Below the pieces are notes generated by a model. That model had not been told where the DNA came from. It searched no databases and saw only the letters and a program-made list of their open reading frames with translations. The position numbers were made by a program, and so were the translations under genes. This document shows, one piece after another, positions 18,421 through 27,297 of a stretch of DNA of 64,000 bases. The stretch is from positions 1-64,000 of the forward strand of contig NZ_CABJCG010000022.1 of assembly GCF_902364025.1 (NCBI RefSeq), given 5' to 3'. Positions within the stretch are counted from its first letter, which is position 1, and every line of letters begins with the position of its first letter. Source of the stretch: Enterocloster lavalensis. Lineage in GTDB: Bacteria > Bacillota > Clostridia > Lachnospirales > Lachnospiraceae.

Positions 18421-18930
18421 GTGAACAGGGGAATTGAACGTGCGGAACAGTTGTTTCGGAGAATCATCAAACTGGAAGAAGCCATCTGTGTGGTATTACA
18501 AATCATAATGTTGTTAATCTGTTTTGCAGCAGTGGTAAAACGCTATTTTTTTAATGCGCCGTGGGCGTGGACGGATGAAATTCAGCTGCTTTTGCTGGTA
18601 ATCTACGGGTATCTTGCAATTTCCATCGATGTATACAGGGATAACCACGTTGCGTTGACCGGAATGTATAAACATTTGTCAAAAAGAGGGAAGGTTGTAC
18701 TTGATCTGATCAGGCACGTTCTTCTGGGGGGCTTTTTCTGTCTGATGACGTACTATGGATGGAAAGTTTATGGGATTAAGGCGAGGAAATTGTTGACCGT
18801 GACCCATCTCTCTCAGGGAATTGTTTTTATGGCACAGACGATATGCGCAGCGCTGATGGTGTTGTATTGTCTGATGAATTTTGTAAAAGCAGTCAAGGGC
18901 TTTCGCGATGCGTCTGCAAATGAAGTGTGA
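18421..18930 (+). CDS. TRAP transporter small permease (DctQ family)
   Basis: A 169-residue membrane protein with four predicted helices (starting near residues 20, 50, 92 and 132). The PWAWTDEIQLLLLVIYGYLA segment is the family signature. I chose GTG 18421 because GGAGGGGG lies seven bases upstream. Longer in-frame starts back to 18310 would place the hairpin at 18342-18378 in coding sequence and give an unusual N-terminus. Confidence 0.9.
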   Translation: MNRGIERAEQLFRRIIKLEEAICVVLQIIMLLICFAAVVKRYFFNAPWAWTDEIQLLLLVIYGYLAISIDVYRDNHVALTGMYKHLSKRGKVVLDLIRHVLLGGFFCLMTYYGWKVYGIKARKLLTVTHLSQGIVFMAQTICAALMVLYCLMNFVKAVKGFRDASANEV

Positions 18931-18947
18931 GAGAAAGGAGCATAAGT

Positions 18948-20252
18948 ATGACCGAATCATCCATTGCAATTATGATTTTGTTCGGAACATTGATCGTTCT
19001 GATGTTTATCAGAATACCGATTGCATTTTCATTGGGTATTTCCGCAGTTGTAACTGCGCTGTACATGGATATCCCTCTGATGAATCTCTTTATGAAAATG
19101 GTGACGAGCCTTCAGAACTTCGTGATTGTAGCCTGTCCGTTTTTTGTGATTATGGCACAGGTTATGGGGGACGGAGGAATCACAAAACGGCTGATGAAAT
19201 TCTGTAATCTGATTGTGGGCAGAATTCATGGAGGAACCGCACTGGTCAATATCCTCGTGTCTATGTTGTTTGGCGGAATTTCAGGTTCCTCCACGGCGGA
19301 TGTGTCGTCCATCGGCTCAATGCTGATTCCGGCTATGGTGGATGAAGGTTATGACGCCGATTATTCCGTTGCGGTAACTGTTACCTCTTCTCTGGAAGGC
19401 GTTATGATACCACCTTCGCAGAACATGTTGTATTATGCGGTGGCCTCTGCCAGCGGTATCTCCATCAGTACGCTGTTAATCTGCGGTTTCACTCCGGGTG
19501 TGCTGCTGACGCTGGGGTTGGCGATCCCGGCTTATATCGTGGCAAGAAAGCGCAACTATCCGTTGAGCGAAAAATTTCCCAGGGGAGAACGGCTTAAGGT
19601 GACGCTGGATGCGATGCTGGGTCTGGGCGCAATTATTATCGTGGTCGTGGGTATTACCTTTGGAATCTGTTCCGCAACGGAATCGGCATCTCTGGCCGCA
19701 GTATATGCAATCGCGATTACGCTTTTGTTCTACCGCTCTTTGAATTTTAAACAAATGATAAAAGCCATCAAGGCGGTGACGCCCATTATGTCCATGTCGC
19801 TGGCGATTATCGCTGCGTCAAACGCTTTCAGTTATGTGATGACCTCGCTCAGAGTGCCCACCCTTCTGGCGGAATTCCTGTTGAAGCTGTCCAGCAACAA
19901 CAATGTCATCATGCTCCTGATGCTTGTGCTGATGCTGATTCTGGGCTGCTTTATGGACATGGGAGTTTTGATTCTGTTATCAACTCCGATTTTATACCCC
20001 ATTGCGGTGAATTCACTTGGATGGAATCCCTATCAGTTCGGTGTGATTCTCGTATTTGCATTTGCCATTGGGTTGTGTACGCCGCCTGTGGGAACCTCTC
20101 TTTTTATCGGATGTAAGATCGCTAATATTCCGGTGGAAAGCAGTATCAAAGCGTTTCTTCCATTTTACATTATAATGATGATATTATTGATACTATTTAC
20201 TTACATTCCGGCTTTGTCCCTGGGGCTTCCGATGGCGCTGGGATTATTGTAA
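18948..20252 (+). CDS. TRAP transporter large permease (DctM family)
   Basis: 434 residues, about 12 hydrophobic segments. The GGISGSSTADVSSIGSMLIPAM region (about residue 110) and the FAIGLCTPPVGTSLFIGC segment near 370 are the DctM signatures, contributing to ion and substrate sites. ATG 18948 has AAAGGAG eight bases upstream; the in-frame GTG at 18927 has none. It overlaps nothing and is followed 15 bases later by the epimerase gene. Confidence 0.94.
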   Translation: MTESSIAIMILFGTLIVLMFIRIPIAFSLGISAVVTALYMDIPLMNLFMKMVTSLQNFVIVACPFFVIMAQVMGDGGITKRLMKFCNLIVGRIHGGTALVNILVSMLFGGISGSSTADVSSIGSMLIPAMVDEGYDADYSVAVTVTSSLEGVMIPPSQNMLYYAVASASGISISTLLICGFTPGVLLTLGLAIPAYIVARKRNYPLSEKFPRGERLKVTLDAMLGLGAIIIVVVGITFGICSATESASLAAVYAIAITLLFYRSLNFKQMIKAIKAVTPIMSMSLAIIAASNAFSYVMTSLRVPTLLAEFLLKLSSNNNVIMLLMLVLMLILGCFMDMGVLILLSTPILYPIAVNSLGWNPYQFGVILVFAFAIGLCTPPVGTSLFIGCKIANIPVESSIKAFLPFYIIMMILLILFTYIPALSLGLPMALGLL

Positions 20253-20267
20253 AGAAAAGGGGGACTT

Positions 20268-21563
20268 ATGGAATATCGTGAATTGAAAAAATGGGCTGGG
20301 TTTTATGAGAATGAATTGACGAACCGTTTTCTCTCCTTTTGGATTCCCAGATGTGTGGATGCAAAAAACGGCGGATTCGTTAATTGTTTCACAAATGACG
20401 GGAGCCGGCTTGTAAGCAACGATAAGTATGTGTGGAGTCAGGGAAGATTTGTCTGGGTGTTTTCAAAGCTGGCGGCAACCAGCGCACCGATTTTTTCACG
20501 TAATCAGAGGGAAGAATTTCTCGGCCTGGCAAAACATGGGGTAGATTTTCTGATGAAACACTGCCTGATCGCTCCGGACGATTGGCGCTGTATTTTCCTC
20601 CTGGACGAGATGGGAAATCCGAAATATGTGGAAGGATGCGACAGGCTGGATATGAGCGTGTACGCAGATTGTTTTGTCGTGGGCGGTTTAGCCATGTACG
20701 CGGCGCAGACAGAGGCGCCTGAGGTATATGAATTTGCAAAAAAGCTGTACGATTCCATTCTCGACCGCGTAAAACGAAACGATTACCAGACCTTGCCGTA
20801 TCCGCTGTCAAAGAAATTAAGAGCGCATGGTATTCCCATGATTCTCTCGAATATTACAAAAGATATCTACCAGGCATCTTTGAAATATGATCCGGATTAC
20901 CGCGATACAGCGCTAAAAAATATGGAGGGCTTTACCGGTGATACCCTGTCGCATTTTGTAGATCCGGATGGATGCCTGCACGAAGTAATTACTGCTGAGA
21001 ATCAATTTTTTGGCCAGGTACTGGGCAATCATATTAATCCCGGGCATACTCTGGAGGATGCGTGGTTTATGCTGGATACTGCAGAGCTTACAGGCCATGC
21101 GGAATGGAACGAAACGATCTATAAATTGGCGCTGAAGGCATTGTGCACAGGATGGGATGAGGAGTACGGCGGGCTTCTTCACTTTGCTTCTTTGTCCGGA
21201 GGCTGTCCGGAGGGAGATAACAGTGGATATGAGGACGAGCCGATGTCAAAGCAGCTGTCCGGTTGGGGAGATAAGCTTTGGTGGGTGCACTCAGAAGCGC
21301 TGTACACCACACTGCGGTGTTACGGCGACACCGACAGCGAAACATTTTTAAGCTGGCACAATCGTTTATTTGACTACATCTACAAGCTCTATCCGAACAC
21401 AGATCCGGAGATTGGCGAGTGGGTTCAGATACGGGAGCGGGATGGGAAACCGGCTGAGAAGGTGGTAGCTCTTCCGGTCAAGGATCCATATCACATCATG
21501 AGAAATCTGATTTTGATCATAGAGTGCCTTTATAAGATGATGGACCGGCAAGGAGGAAAATAG
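20268..21563 (+). CDS. AGE family epimerase (N-acylglucosamine 2-epimerase-like)
   Basis: A 431-residue (alpha/alpha)6-barrel protein. The INPGHTLEDAWF motif (His260 and Glu263) and the WWVHSEALYTTL segment near residue 345 correspond to the conserved His/Glu pairs of AGE and YihS-type epimerases. Members interconvert ManNAc/GlcNAc or related aldose/ketose pairs in the cytosol. In a locus with a TRAP importer, NagA and NagB-like deaminases, conversion of ManNAc to GlcNAc is the simplest reading. It fits best if the sugar enters unphosphorylated. Confidence 0.88.
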   Translation: MEYRELKKWAGFYENELTNRFLSFWIPRCVDAKNGGFVNCFTNDGSRLVSNDKYVWSQGRFVWVFSKLAATSAPIFSRNQREEFLGLAKHGVDFLMKHCLIAPDDWRCIFLLDEMGNPKYVEGCDRLDMSVYADCFVVGGLAMYAAQTEAPEVYEFAKKLYDSILDRVKRNDYQTLPYPLSKKLRAHGIPMILSNITKDIYQASLKYDPDYRDTALKNMEGFTGDTLSHFVDPDGCLHEVITAENQFFGQVLGNHINPGHTLEDAWFMLDTAELTGHAEWNETIYKLALKALCTGWDEEYGGLLHFASLSGGCPEGDNSGYEDEPMSKQLSGWGDKLWWVHSEALYTTLRCYGDTDSETFLSWHNRLFDYIYKLYPNTDPEIGEWVQIRERDGKPAEKVVALPVKDPYHIMRNLILIIECLYKMMDRQGGK

Positions 21564-21569
21564 CGGATT

Positions 21570-22331
21570 ATGAGAAAGGAATTGTGCGTTGATAAGCTGC
21601 AGGTAAAGATATTTGAATCGCGCCGGGAAATGGGGGAGTGCGCCGGGAACGAAATCGCCGCCTGTATGATGGAATTATTAAATGAGAAGGAATTGATTAA
21701 TGTCATGTTTGCGGCCGCGCCCTCTCAGAATGAAACGTTGGAGACCTTATGCAGGTATCCGATTCCGTGGAACCGCGTTAACGCATTTCATATGGATGAA
21801 TATGCAGGGTTGGATGAAAGTCATCCTGCGGGATTTCGGAATTTTCTGAAGCGAGCGATATTTGATCAATACAATTTTCATTCCATCAATCTGATCGATG
21901 GAAATGCAGCTGATTTGGAAGCTGCTATGAGGCGATATGATGAGTTGCTGGAAGCACATTCGCTGGACATCTGTATACTTGGAATCGGAGAAAACGGCCA
22001 CATTGCGTTCAACGATCCGGAGGTGGCGGATTTTAACGACCCCGTCCGGGTAAAAAAGGTGGAATTGGATGATAAATGCCGGATGCAGCAGGTGCATGAC
22101 GGTTGCTTTCACGATATTTCAGAGGTTCCCACCCATGCGGTGACGGTGACGGTTCCTGCGCTGTGTGCGGCGGGCAGGATGTTCTGTTCCGTTCCGGCGG
22201 CCACGAAAGCGGAAGCCGTGGAACGGCTGATCCGCGGACCGATTGGCGAGTCCTGTCCCGCCACTGCGATGAGAAATCATGAAGGGGCTTATCTGTATCT
22301 TGACCTGGACTCTGCAAAATACATTATATAA
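21570..22331 (+). CDS. Glucosamine-6-phosphate deaminase-like protein, paralog 1 (AAAPSQ type)
   Basis: 253 residues, NagB/6-phosphogluconolactonase superfamily. The phosphate loop is FAAAPSQNE (48-54) rather than GGTP. The FHMDEYAGLDESHP (73-86) and GIGENGHIAFNDP (138-150) motifs match the branch in which Asp141 of E. coli NagB is Asn. This branch is common in Firmicutes operons and is usually called glucosamine-6-phosphate deaminase, but direct evidence for the exact reaction is thinner. It sits 7 bases from the epimerase gene and is followed by a second paralog. Confidence 0.85.
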   Translation: MRKELCVDKLQVKIFESRREMGECAGNEIAACMMELLNEKELINVMFAAAPSQNETLETLCRYPIPWNRVNAFHMDEYAGLDESHPAGFRNFLKRAIFDQYNFHSINLIDGNAADLEAAMRRYDELLEAHSLDICILGIGENGHIAFNDPEVADFNDPVRVKKVELDDKCRMQQVHDGCFHDISEVPTHAVTVTVPALCAAGRMFCSVPAATKAEAVERLIRGPIGESCPATAMRNHEGAYLYLDLDSAKYII

Positions 22332-22382
22332 TGGTTGCTGTAATCGGATTTTGCAGGATAAATTGATCTAAAGGAGAACGTG

Positions 22383-23120
22383 ATGGAACTACATATTTAT
22401 GATAACTCAGTGGAATTGGGAAGAAACGCCGCTGAATGTATCGCAAAAAAGCTGAATGAAGCGATTGCTGAAAAAGGGAAGGCCAGGATGATTCTGTCCA
22501 CAGGGGCTTCGCAATTTGATATGTTTCGGTATCTGGTTGATCAGGATGTTGACTGGAAGAACGTGGAGATGTTTCACTTGGATGAATATATTGGTTTATC
22601 TGAATCACATCCGGCCAGCTTTCGCAAGTATCTTCGGGACCGTTTCACAAATATTGTGCCGGTGACCCCTCACTTTGTAAATACAGAAGGAGACATCGGG
22701 GCGAATTTAAAGGCGCTGACCGGGGAGCTCAGAAAAGAAGCAATCGATGTGGGGGTGATCGGGATCGGAGAAAACGGGCATATCGCATTTAATGATCCGC
22801 CCGCAGATTTCGATACAAGAGAAGCGTACAAGGTTGTGGATCTGGATAAAAAATGCCGGATGCAGCAGGTTGGGGAGGGGTGGTTTTCATCATTGGAAGA
22901 TACTCCTGCACAGGCGGTTTCCATGACACCGTATCAGATTATGCAATGCCGGTGCATTGTGTCGGTTGTTCCCGATGGGCGGAAGGCTGAGGCGATCCGG
23001 AAGACGCTGGAAAATGAAGGCGTGTCCAATGAGATCCCAGCTACTCTGTTGAAAGAACATAAAGAGTGGTATTTGTATCTGGACAGAGAGTCGGCGGCGG
23101 GGTTTTTAGCAGTGTGCTGA
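22383..23120 (+). CDS. Glucosamine-6-phosphate deaminase-like protein, paralog 2 (STGASQ type)
   Basis: 245 residues. The phosphate loop is LSTGASQFDMF (39-49), with FHLDEYIGLSESHP (64-77) and GIGENGHIAFNDPP (127-140). It clearly resembles paralog 1 but is closer to annotated deaminases. The two may be subunits of one enzyme or act on different amino sugars (for example GlcN-6-P and GalN-6-P). AAGGAG lies seven bases before ATG 22383; the adjacent GTG at 22380 is less likely. A terminator at 23153 ends the operon. Confidence 0.87.
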   Translation: MELHIYDNSVELGRNAAECIAKKLNEAIAEKGKARMILSTGASQFDMFRYLVDQDVDWKNVEMFHLDEYIGLSESHPASFRKYLRDRFTNIVPVTPHFVNTEGDIGANLKALTGELRKEAIDVGVIGIGENGHIAFNDPPADFDTREAYKVVDLDKKCRMQQVGEGWFSSLEDTPAQAVSMTPYQIMQCRCIVSVVPDGRKAEAIRKTLENEGVSNEIPATLLKEHKEWYLYLDRESAAGFLAVC

Positions 23121-23152
23121 TCTGGTGGACGGACATGATTCAATTAAAAATG

Positions 23153-23189
23153 GAGAGTTCCCGGAATTTCAGGGAATTCTCTTTTTTAT
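23153..23189 (+). terminator. Terminator of the amino-sugar operon
   Basis: GAGAGTTCCC (23153-23162) pairs with GGGAATTCTC (23172-23181), one G-T pair, followed by a run of six T. The same stem sequence recurs in the terminator at 30939-30977. Confidence 0.85.
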
Positions 23190-23293
23190 TTGAACGTTTG
23201 CGATATTCAGGTTGCTGCTGCCTCTTTGCTATTTACCAAAAACTGACAAACTGTTGCACAAATTGGCTGTTTATATAGCGCTAATACTAAAAA

Positions 23294-23312
23294 ATGTAAT
23301 ACAACATTACAT
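23294..23312. promoter_or_regulatory. Palindrome upstream of the sgc-like operon
   Basis: ATGTAAT and ATTACAT are perfect arms around ACAAC. It lies 33 bases before TATAAT (23345-23350), for which I see no good -35, the situation expected at an activator-dependent promoter. The 23121-23409 gap holds only this and the terminator at 23153. Confidence 0.5.
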
Positions 23313-23409
23313 AAGTTGGACTTCATATTGTACAAAATGACGCTTATAATTAAAATGTAACCAAGATAATACAATTTGGGTCGGGACTGAGCGGAAAGGA
23401 AGGAAAAGC

Positions 23410-25503
23410 ATGCTGAATTCCAGCACTGTTCGGTTAATGGAGTACATTTCCACATTAAGCAAAAAGACAGTGAGCATCGATGATATCTGCGTCGATCTGA
23501 AATGCGCCAGAAGGACACTCTACTACAACATCCACAAGCTCAATACTATTTTGAAAGACCATGGCTTTCAGACCATTGAATTGGGAAGTGGAATTCTGCG
23601 CGTTCCGGATGGATTGGAGGCGGGCGCGCGGACGGCAATTCTGTCCTCCGACCCGGAATACGTCTTTTCGTCCGAGGAGAGAAAGCTGATCATCAGTGTA
23701 AAAGTGGGAATTTCCAGCCGGCCGGTAACGGTTGAGAGTCTGATGCAGCTGCTGAATGTGAGCCGCAACACAATTTTGGCGGAAGTGACGGAGCTGCGCG
23801 GCATTTTGAAGCAGAAGGAAGTGTTCCTGAAAAGCCACAGCAAGGGCGGATACGATCTGGACGGCGACGAAATTATGGTGAGAAATGCAGTGATCGAGTG
23901 CCTGAATCAGCCGGAAAACCTCAAGATGCAGCAGATCATGGAGGAGATGATCACGGGGGCGGTGAATGAAAAGGCCGGCAGGAACCGTGAGCGCGGTGAA
24001 CTGTTTGGTGCGCTGCGGGGAATCATCCAGTCCGCGGAAAACTGTACCAGCGGCCAGTTCAGTAGCAATGCGGTGACGGAGATCGCCTACTATCTGTGCA
24101 TTGTATATCTGAGGCAGGGGAAAACCAGCGCGGTCAAAACCGATGGAGAGATCAGCCGGCTGCCGGAATACAGGGCCGCAGAGCTGGTAACCGGCCGGAT
24201 GGAAGCGCTGGGCATGAAAATCGCGGAGGCGGAGCTCTGTTACATCGTCACGGTTATGACGGGGGCGAGATTGCAGCAGTTCAATGAAAACTACGGCAAC
24301 CGCGAGCCGATTCTCTCGGAATTTGCGGAGGATCTGCTCAGAACCTTTGAACAGAAGGCGCTGGTGGAATTTCCGGACAAAACCAGACTGAAGGAACAGC
24401 TGATGGTTCATCTGCGCCCTATGTACTACCGCCTGAAATATTCAATCCACGTGGATCACCAGTTCAGCGGAATCATTATCCAGCAGTATCGGGACTTGTA
24501 TAACCTGACGGACCTGGCCGTGAAAACCGTGGAGGACAAATATGGTTTCCGCGTGCCAGCGGAGGAGATCGCGTATCTGGCAATTTTTTTCGGCAGTTTT
24601 GTCAAGTATCACGGCAGCCGCGAGAAAAGTCAGAGCGGTACAATCCTGATCGTGTGCGCCGCCGGGGTCAGCTCCGCGATGCTCATCCGGCAGCAGCTTA
24701 TTTTTCTTCTGGGATCGGGATATACCTATGAAATCTGTGACAAGAGGCATGTGTCCGAGGAACTGTTGGACGAATACTTTCTTATGGTATCCGCGGTGGA
24801 GCTGCCCTTTGACAGCCCGAAGCTTGTCTATGTAAATGCGGTTTTAAGCCTTTCCCAAAAGGAGAAACTGCTTCAATACAGTATCAAAAATGAGGCGGAC
24901 TCGGCCGACTCCCCGGACATCCAGGATCTGCTGCAGATTGTGGGCAGATACGCCAGGGTGACGGATCAGACCGGCCTGGCCAATGAATTCCGCAGATATC
25001 TAAACGGGAGCTATCAGGAAGACAGAAGCCTGTGCCTCAAAGATGTGTTTAAACGCAAATATGTGCGTTTTTCAGATAAGTTTTCCGAGTGGAAGACAGC
25101 GGTCAGGGAGTCCTGCCGCCCTTTGGTGGAGGACGGAGTTGTCAAAGACGGATATGCGGACGATATTATCCACCTGATGGATGAGCTGGGGCTTTACAGC
25201 GAGTACATACCGGGCATTCTTCTGGCGCACGCCAAACCCGGAAAATACGTGCAGTCGGTGGGGATCGCGCTGACGATATTTGAACAGCCCATCGAATTCC
25301 GGAAATGGGATGGCAGAATCAAAGCGGTGTTCGTGCTGGCCACAGTTGACAATCATGCGCATTTTAACGCGCTTCAGACATTGATGAAGGTGCTGGCGGA
25401 GGAAGAGATACGCGGTATGATCTCGGACGCCGACGGGAGCCGGGATTGTCTGGACCGGATTTTTGACTATTTTATCGAGAAAGAATCGTTGTTTGAATCA
25501 TGA
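23410..25503 (+). CDS. PRD-containing PTS regulator with IIB-like and IIA domains (BglG/MtlR group)
   Basis: 697 residues. Order seen: HTH (5-60), Mga-like HTH (85-160), PRD1 (about 180-290), PRD2 (about 300-405, HLRPMYYRLKYSIHVDHQ and IAYLAIFFGSF), IIB-like domain with Cys in LIVCAAGVSSAM (about 410-500), and IIA domain (about 545-697) with LLAHAKPG as the active-site His. It leads the sgc-like gene set and is separated from the next gene by 17 bases, so it is probably transcribed with it. Activity would be set by phosphorylation through the neighbouring IIA/IIB. Confidence 0.92.
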   Translation: MLNSSTVRLMEYISTLSKKTVSIDDICVDLKCARRTLYYNIHKLNTILKDHGFQTIELGSGILRVPDGLEAGARTAILSSDPEYVFSSEERKLIISVKVGISSRPVTVESLMQLLNVSRNTILAEVTELRGILKQKEVFLKSHSKGGYDLDGDEIMVRNAVIECLNQPENLKMQQIMEEMITGAVNEKAGRNRERGELFGALRGIIQSAENCTSGQFSSNAVTEIAYYLCIVYLRQGKTSAVKTDGEISRLPEYRAAELVTGRMEALGMKIAEAELCYIVTVMTGARLQQFNENYGNREPILSEFAEDLLRTFEQKALVEFPDKTRLKEQLMVHLRPMYYRLKYSIHVDHQFSGIIIQQYRDLYNLTDLAVKTVEDKYGFRVPAEEIAYLAIFFGSFVKYHGSREKSQSGTILIVCAAGVSSAMLIRQQLIFLLGSGYTYEICDKRHVSEELLDEYFLMVSAVELPFDSPKLVYVNAVLSLSQKEKLLQYSIKNEADSADSPDIQDLLQIVGRYARVTDQTGLANEFRRYLNGSYQEDRSLCLKDVFKRKYVRFSDKFSEWKTAVRESCRPLVEDGVVKDGYADDIIHLMDELGLYSEYIPGILLAHAKPGKYVQSVGIALTIFEQPIEFRKWDGRIKAVFVLATVDNHAHFNALQTLMKVLAEEEIRGMISDADGSRDCLDRIFDYFIEKESLFES

Positions 25504-25520
25504 GAAAGGTGTGAACGGAT

Positions 25521-26330
25521 ATGGGAAATTGGATTCAGGATATGTTTGGGACGGATAAGGCGCTGATCGGGCTGTGCCATTTTCTGGCGCTGCCGGGAGA
25601 TCCCCTCTACGATGAGGACGGCGGGATGGAAAAGGTTTACGAAGCGGCGCGAACGGATGTGCTGGCCCTTCAGGAGGGAGGAATCGACGGCATCCATTTT
25701 TCTAATGAGTTCAGCATGCCGTATATGCTGCAGGCGAAATTAGAGACCGTGGCGGCCATGGCGGAACTGATCGGAGAGCTGAAGCGGGATGTGCGCGTGC
25801 CTTTTGGCTGCAACGTGATCAGTGATCCAAAAGCCGGAGTGGCCCTGTGCGCTGTGACGGGAGCCGGGTTTATCAGAGGCACCTTCACCGGCGCTTATGC
25901 CACCAACATGGGGATCTGCAATTCCGAGGGAGGGGAGTGCGCGAGGCTGCGCCATTACCTGGGAAGGGACGATCTGAAGTTCATCTATTATGTTAAGCCT
26001 GAATCTTCGGGGGACCTGGGAGGAAGGGATGCGGTGGAATCCATGAAAGCCGCCTATTTTCTGGATAAACCGGATGCGCTCTGCGTGGCTGGCCCGGTGG
26101 CGGGAAAGAAGAGCGACGCCCAGCTGATGGCCCGGGTGAGGGAAGCATTTCCGGACAGCGTGATTTTTGCCAACACGGGTGTGAATCCCAATACGATAGG
26201 AGAATTATTTACATACGCGAACGCTGCGTTCGTGGGAACTTACCTGAAAAAGGACGGTGTATTTGAAAATGCCGTGGACCCGGAGCGCGTGAAACGGCTG
26301 ATGGATCAGGCAAATCAACTGAGAAAGTGA
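25521..26330 (+). CDS. sgcQ: BtpA/SgcQ family TIM-barrel protein
   Basis: 269 residues of the BtpA family, named from a cyanobacterial photosystem I biogenesis factor; the E. coli member SgcQ lies in the sgc PTS operon. The fold resembles (beta/alpha)8 phosphate-binding enzymes: IGLCHFLALPGDP, GIDGIHFSNEFS, PFGCNVISDPKAG and, at the C-terminus, VIFANTGVNPNTIGE and FVGTYLKKDG. The last two form a phosphate-binding-type loop, suggesting an aldolase or isomerase acting on a phosphosugar. The reaction is not known to me. It lies directly before the IIB gene. Confidence 0.85.
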   Translation: MGNWIQDMFGTDKALIGLCHFLALPGDPLYDEDGGMEKVYEAARTDVLALQEGGIDGIHFSNEFSMPYMLQAKLETVAAMAELIGELKRDVRVPFGCNVISDPKAGVALCAVTGAGFIRGTFTGAYATNMGICNSEGGECARLRHYLGRDDLKFIYYVKPESSGDLGGRDAVESMKAAYFLDKPDALCVAGPVAGKKSDAQLMARVREAFPDSVIFANTGVNPNTIGELFTYANAAFVGTYLKKDGVFENAVDPERVKRLMDQANQLRK

Positions 26331-26340
26331 GGGCATGTGT

Positions 26341-26619
26341 ATGAAAACAGTCGTGATAACCTGTGCATCCGGAATCGCCACGTCGACGCTGGTGGTCAAC
26401 AAGGTTAAAAAGCTGTGCGACGACAATCAGATCGACTGCAAGATTATTCAGTGCAGCTATCAGGAACTGGCGAAGTTTGCAGAATCCTGCGATGTGATTG
26501 TGTCCACCCTGAAGATGGAAAATACCTTTAACAAGCCTATGTATTTTGCGGTGTCCTATATTACCGGTATAAACGAGGCAAAGCTCAATGAGCAGCTTTT
26601 GGAGGAGCTGAGAAAGTAG
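26341..26619 (+). CDS. PTS galactitol/Sgc-family IIB component
   Basis: 92 residues. Cys8 in VITCASGIATSTLV is the phosphorylated residue of the Gat/Sgc-type IIB fold. GTGAGGG lies seven bases before ATG 26341; ATG 26335, two codons earlier, is too close to that site. It transfers phosphate from the IIA at 28682 to sugar bound by the IIC at 27298. Confidence 0.92.
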   Translation: MKTVVITCASGIATSTLVVNKVKKLCDDNQIDCKIIQCSYQELAKFAESCDVIVSTLKMENTFNKPMYFAVSYITGINEAKLNEQLLEELRK

Positions 26620-26629
26620 AGGGAGCGGG

Positions 26630-27286
26630 ATGAATGGATTGGAATGTATTTACCCGTCGATCTACTCCTCCGATCATCTCCGGCTTTTGAAGGAAATGAG
26701 GTGGGTGGAGAAGGAGGGGTTTTCCCACCTCCATGTAGATATACAGGACAGCAGCCTGGGGCTTAATCTATCGTTTGGAATGAAGGTGGTCCGCGGCCTG
26801 GCCGCGCTCACATCCATGAAACTCCAGGTGCATCTCATGGTCTATGATCCGTTGCCCTTTGTGGAACAGCTCTCGGAGCTCAGTCAGGTGGATGAGGTGC
26901 TGTTCCACCCGGGAACCGTGCGCTATCCGGGGGTGGTTCTGGACCGGATCCACAAAATGGGCGCCCGGGCCGGCTTTGCCCTGACGCCTTCGGAGAATCC
27001 CGCGGAGCTTGATTACTACAAACGTGAGCTGGAATCCGTGCTGGTGTGGACGGGGGAGGGTGGAATGGGAGCTTTTAACCCGGGCTCCCTTGCCAAAATC
27101 AGGAGAGTCCGCAGCATATTTGGGGACGGGGTCTGCGTGTTTACCGACGGGGATATGAACGGAAAAACCATACAGCGTGTGAGGGCAGCCGGAGCGGATC
27201 ATTTTATCGTGGGGAGAGATCTGTTTCAGGCCGGGGACCGCCATGAAAAGGTAAGAGAATTGGAACGTGTTGTGGGGACGTTTTAG
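26630..27286 (+). CDS. Ribulose-phosphate 3-epimerase family protein (SgcE-like)
   Basis: 218 residues, Rpe fold. Ligand motifs kept: HLHVDIQD (about 33-40), QVHLMVYDP (about 67-75), and FTDGDMNGKTI (about 164-174) near the C-terminal phosphate site, with FIVGRDLF after it. The usual MDG is IQD-SS, and VDGG is TDGDM, so it has diverged from housekeeping Rpe and may epimerise another ketose phosphate. The E. coli sgc operon also carries such a paralog (sgcE). Confidence 0.87.
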   Translation: MNGLECIYPSIYSSDHLRLLKEMRWVEKEGFSHLHVDIQDSSLGLNLSFGMKVVRGLAALTSMKLQVHLMVYDPLPFVEQLSELSQVDEVLFHPGTVRYPGVVLDRIHKMGARAGFALTPSENPAELDYYKRELESVLVWTGEGGMGAFNPGSLAKIRRVRSIFGDGVCVFTDGDMNGKTIQRVRAAGADHFIVGRDLFQAGDRHEKVRELERVVGTF

Positions 27287-27297
27287 GAGGTATTGGT

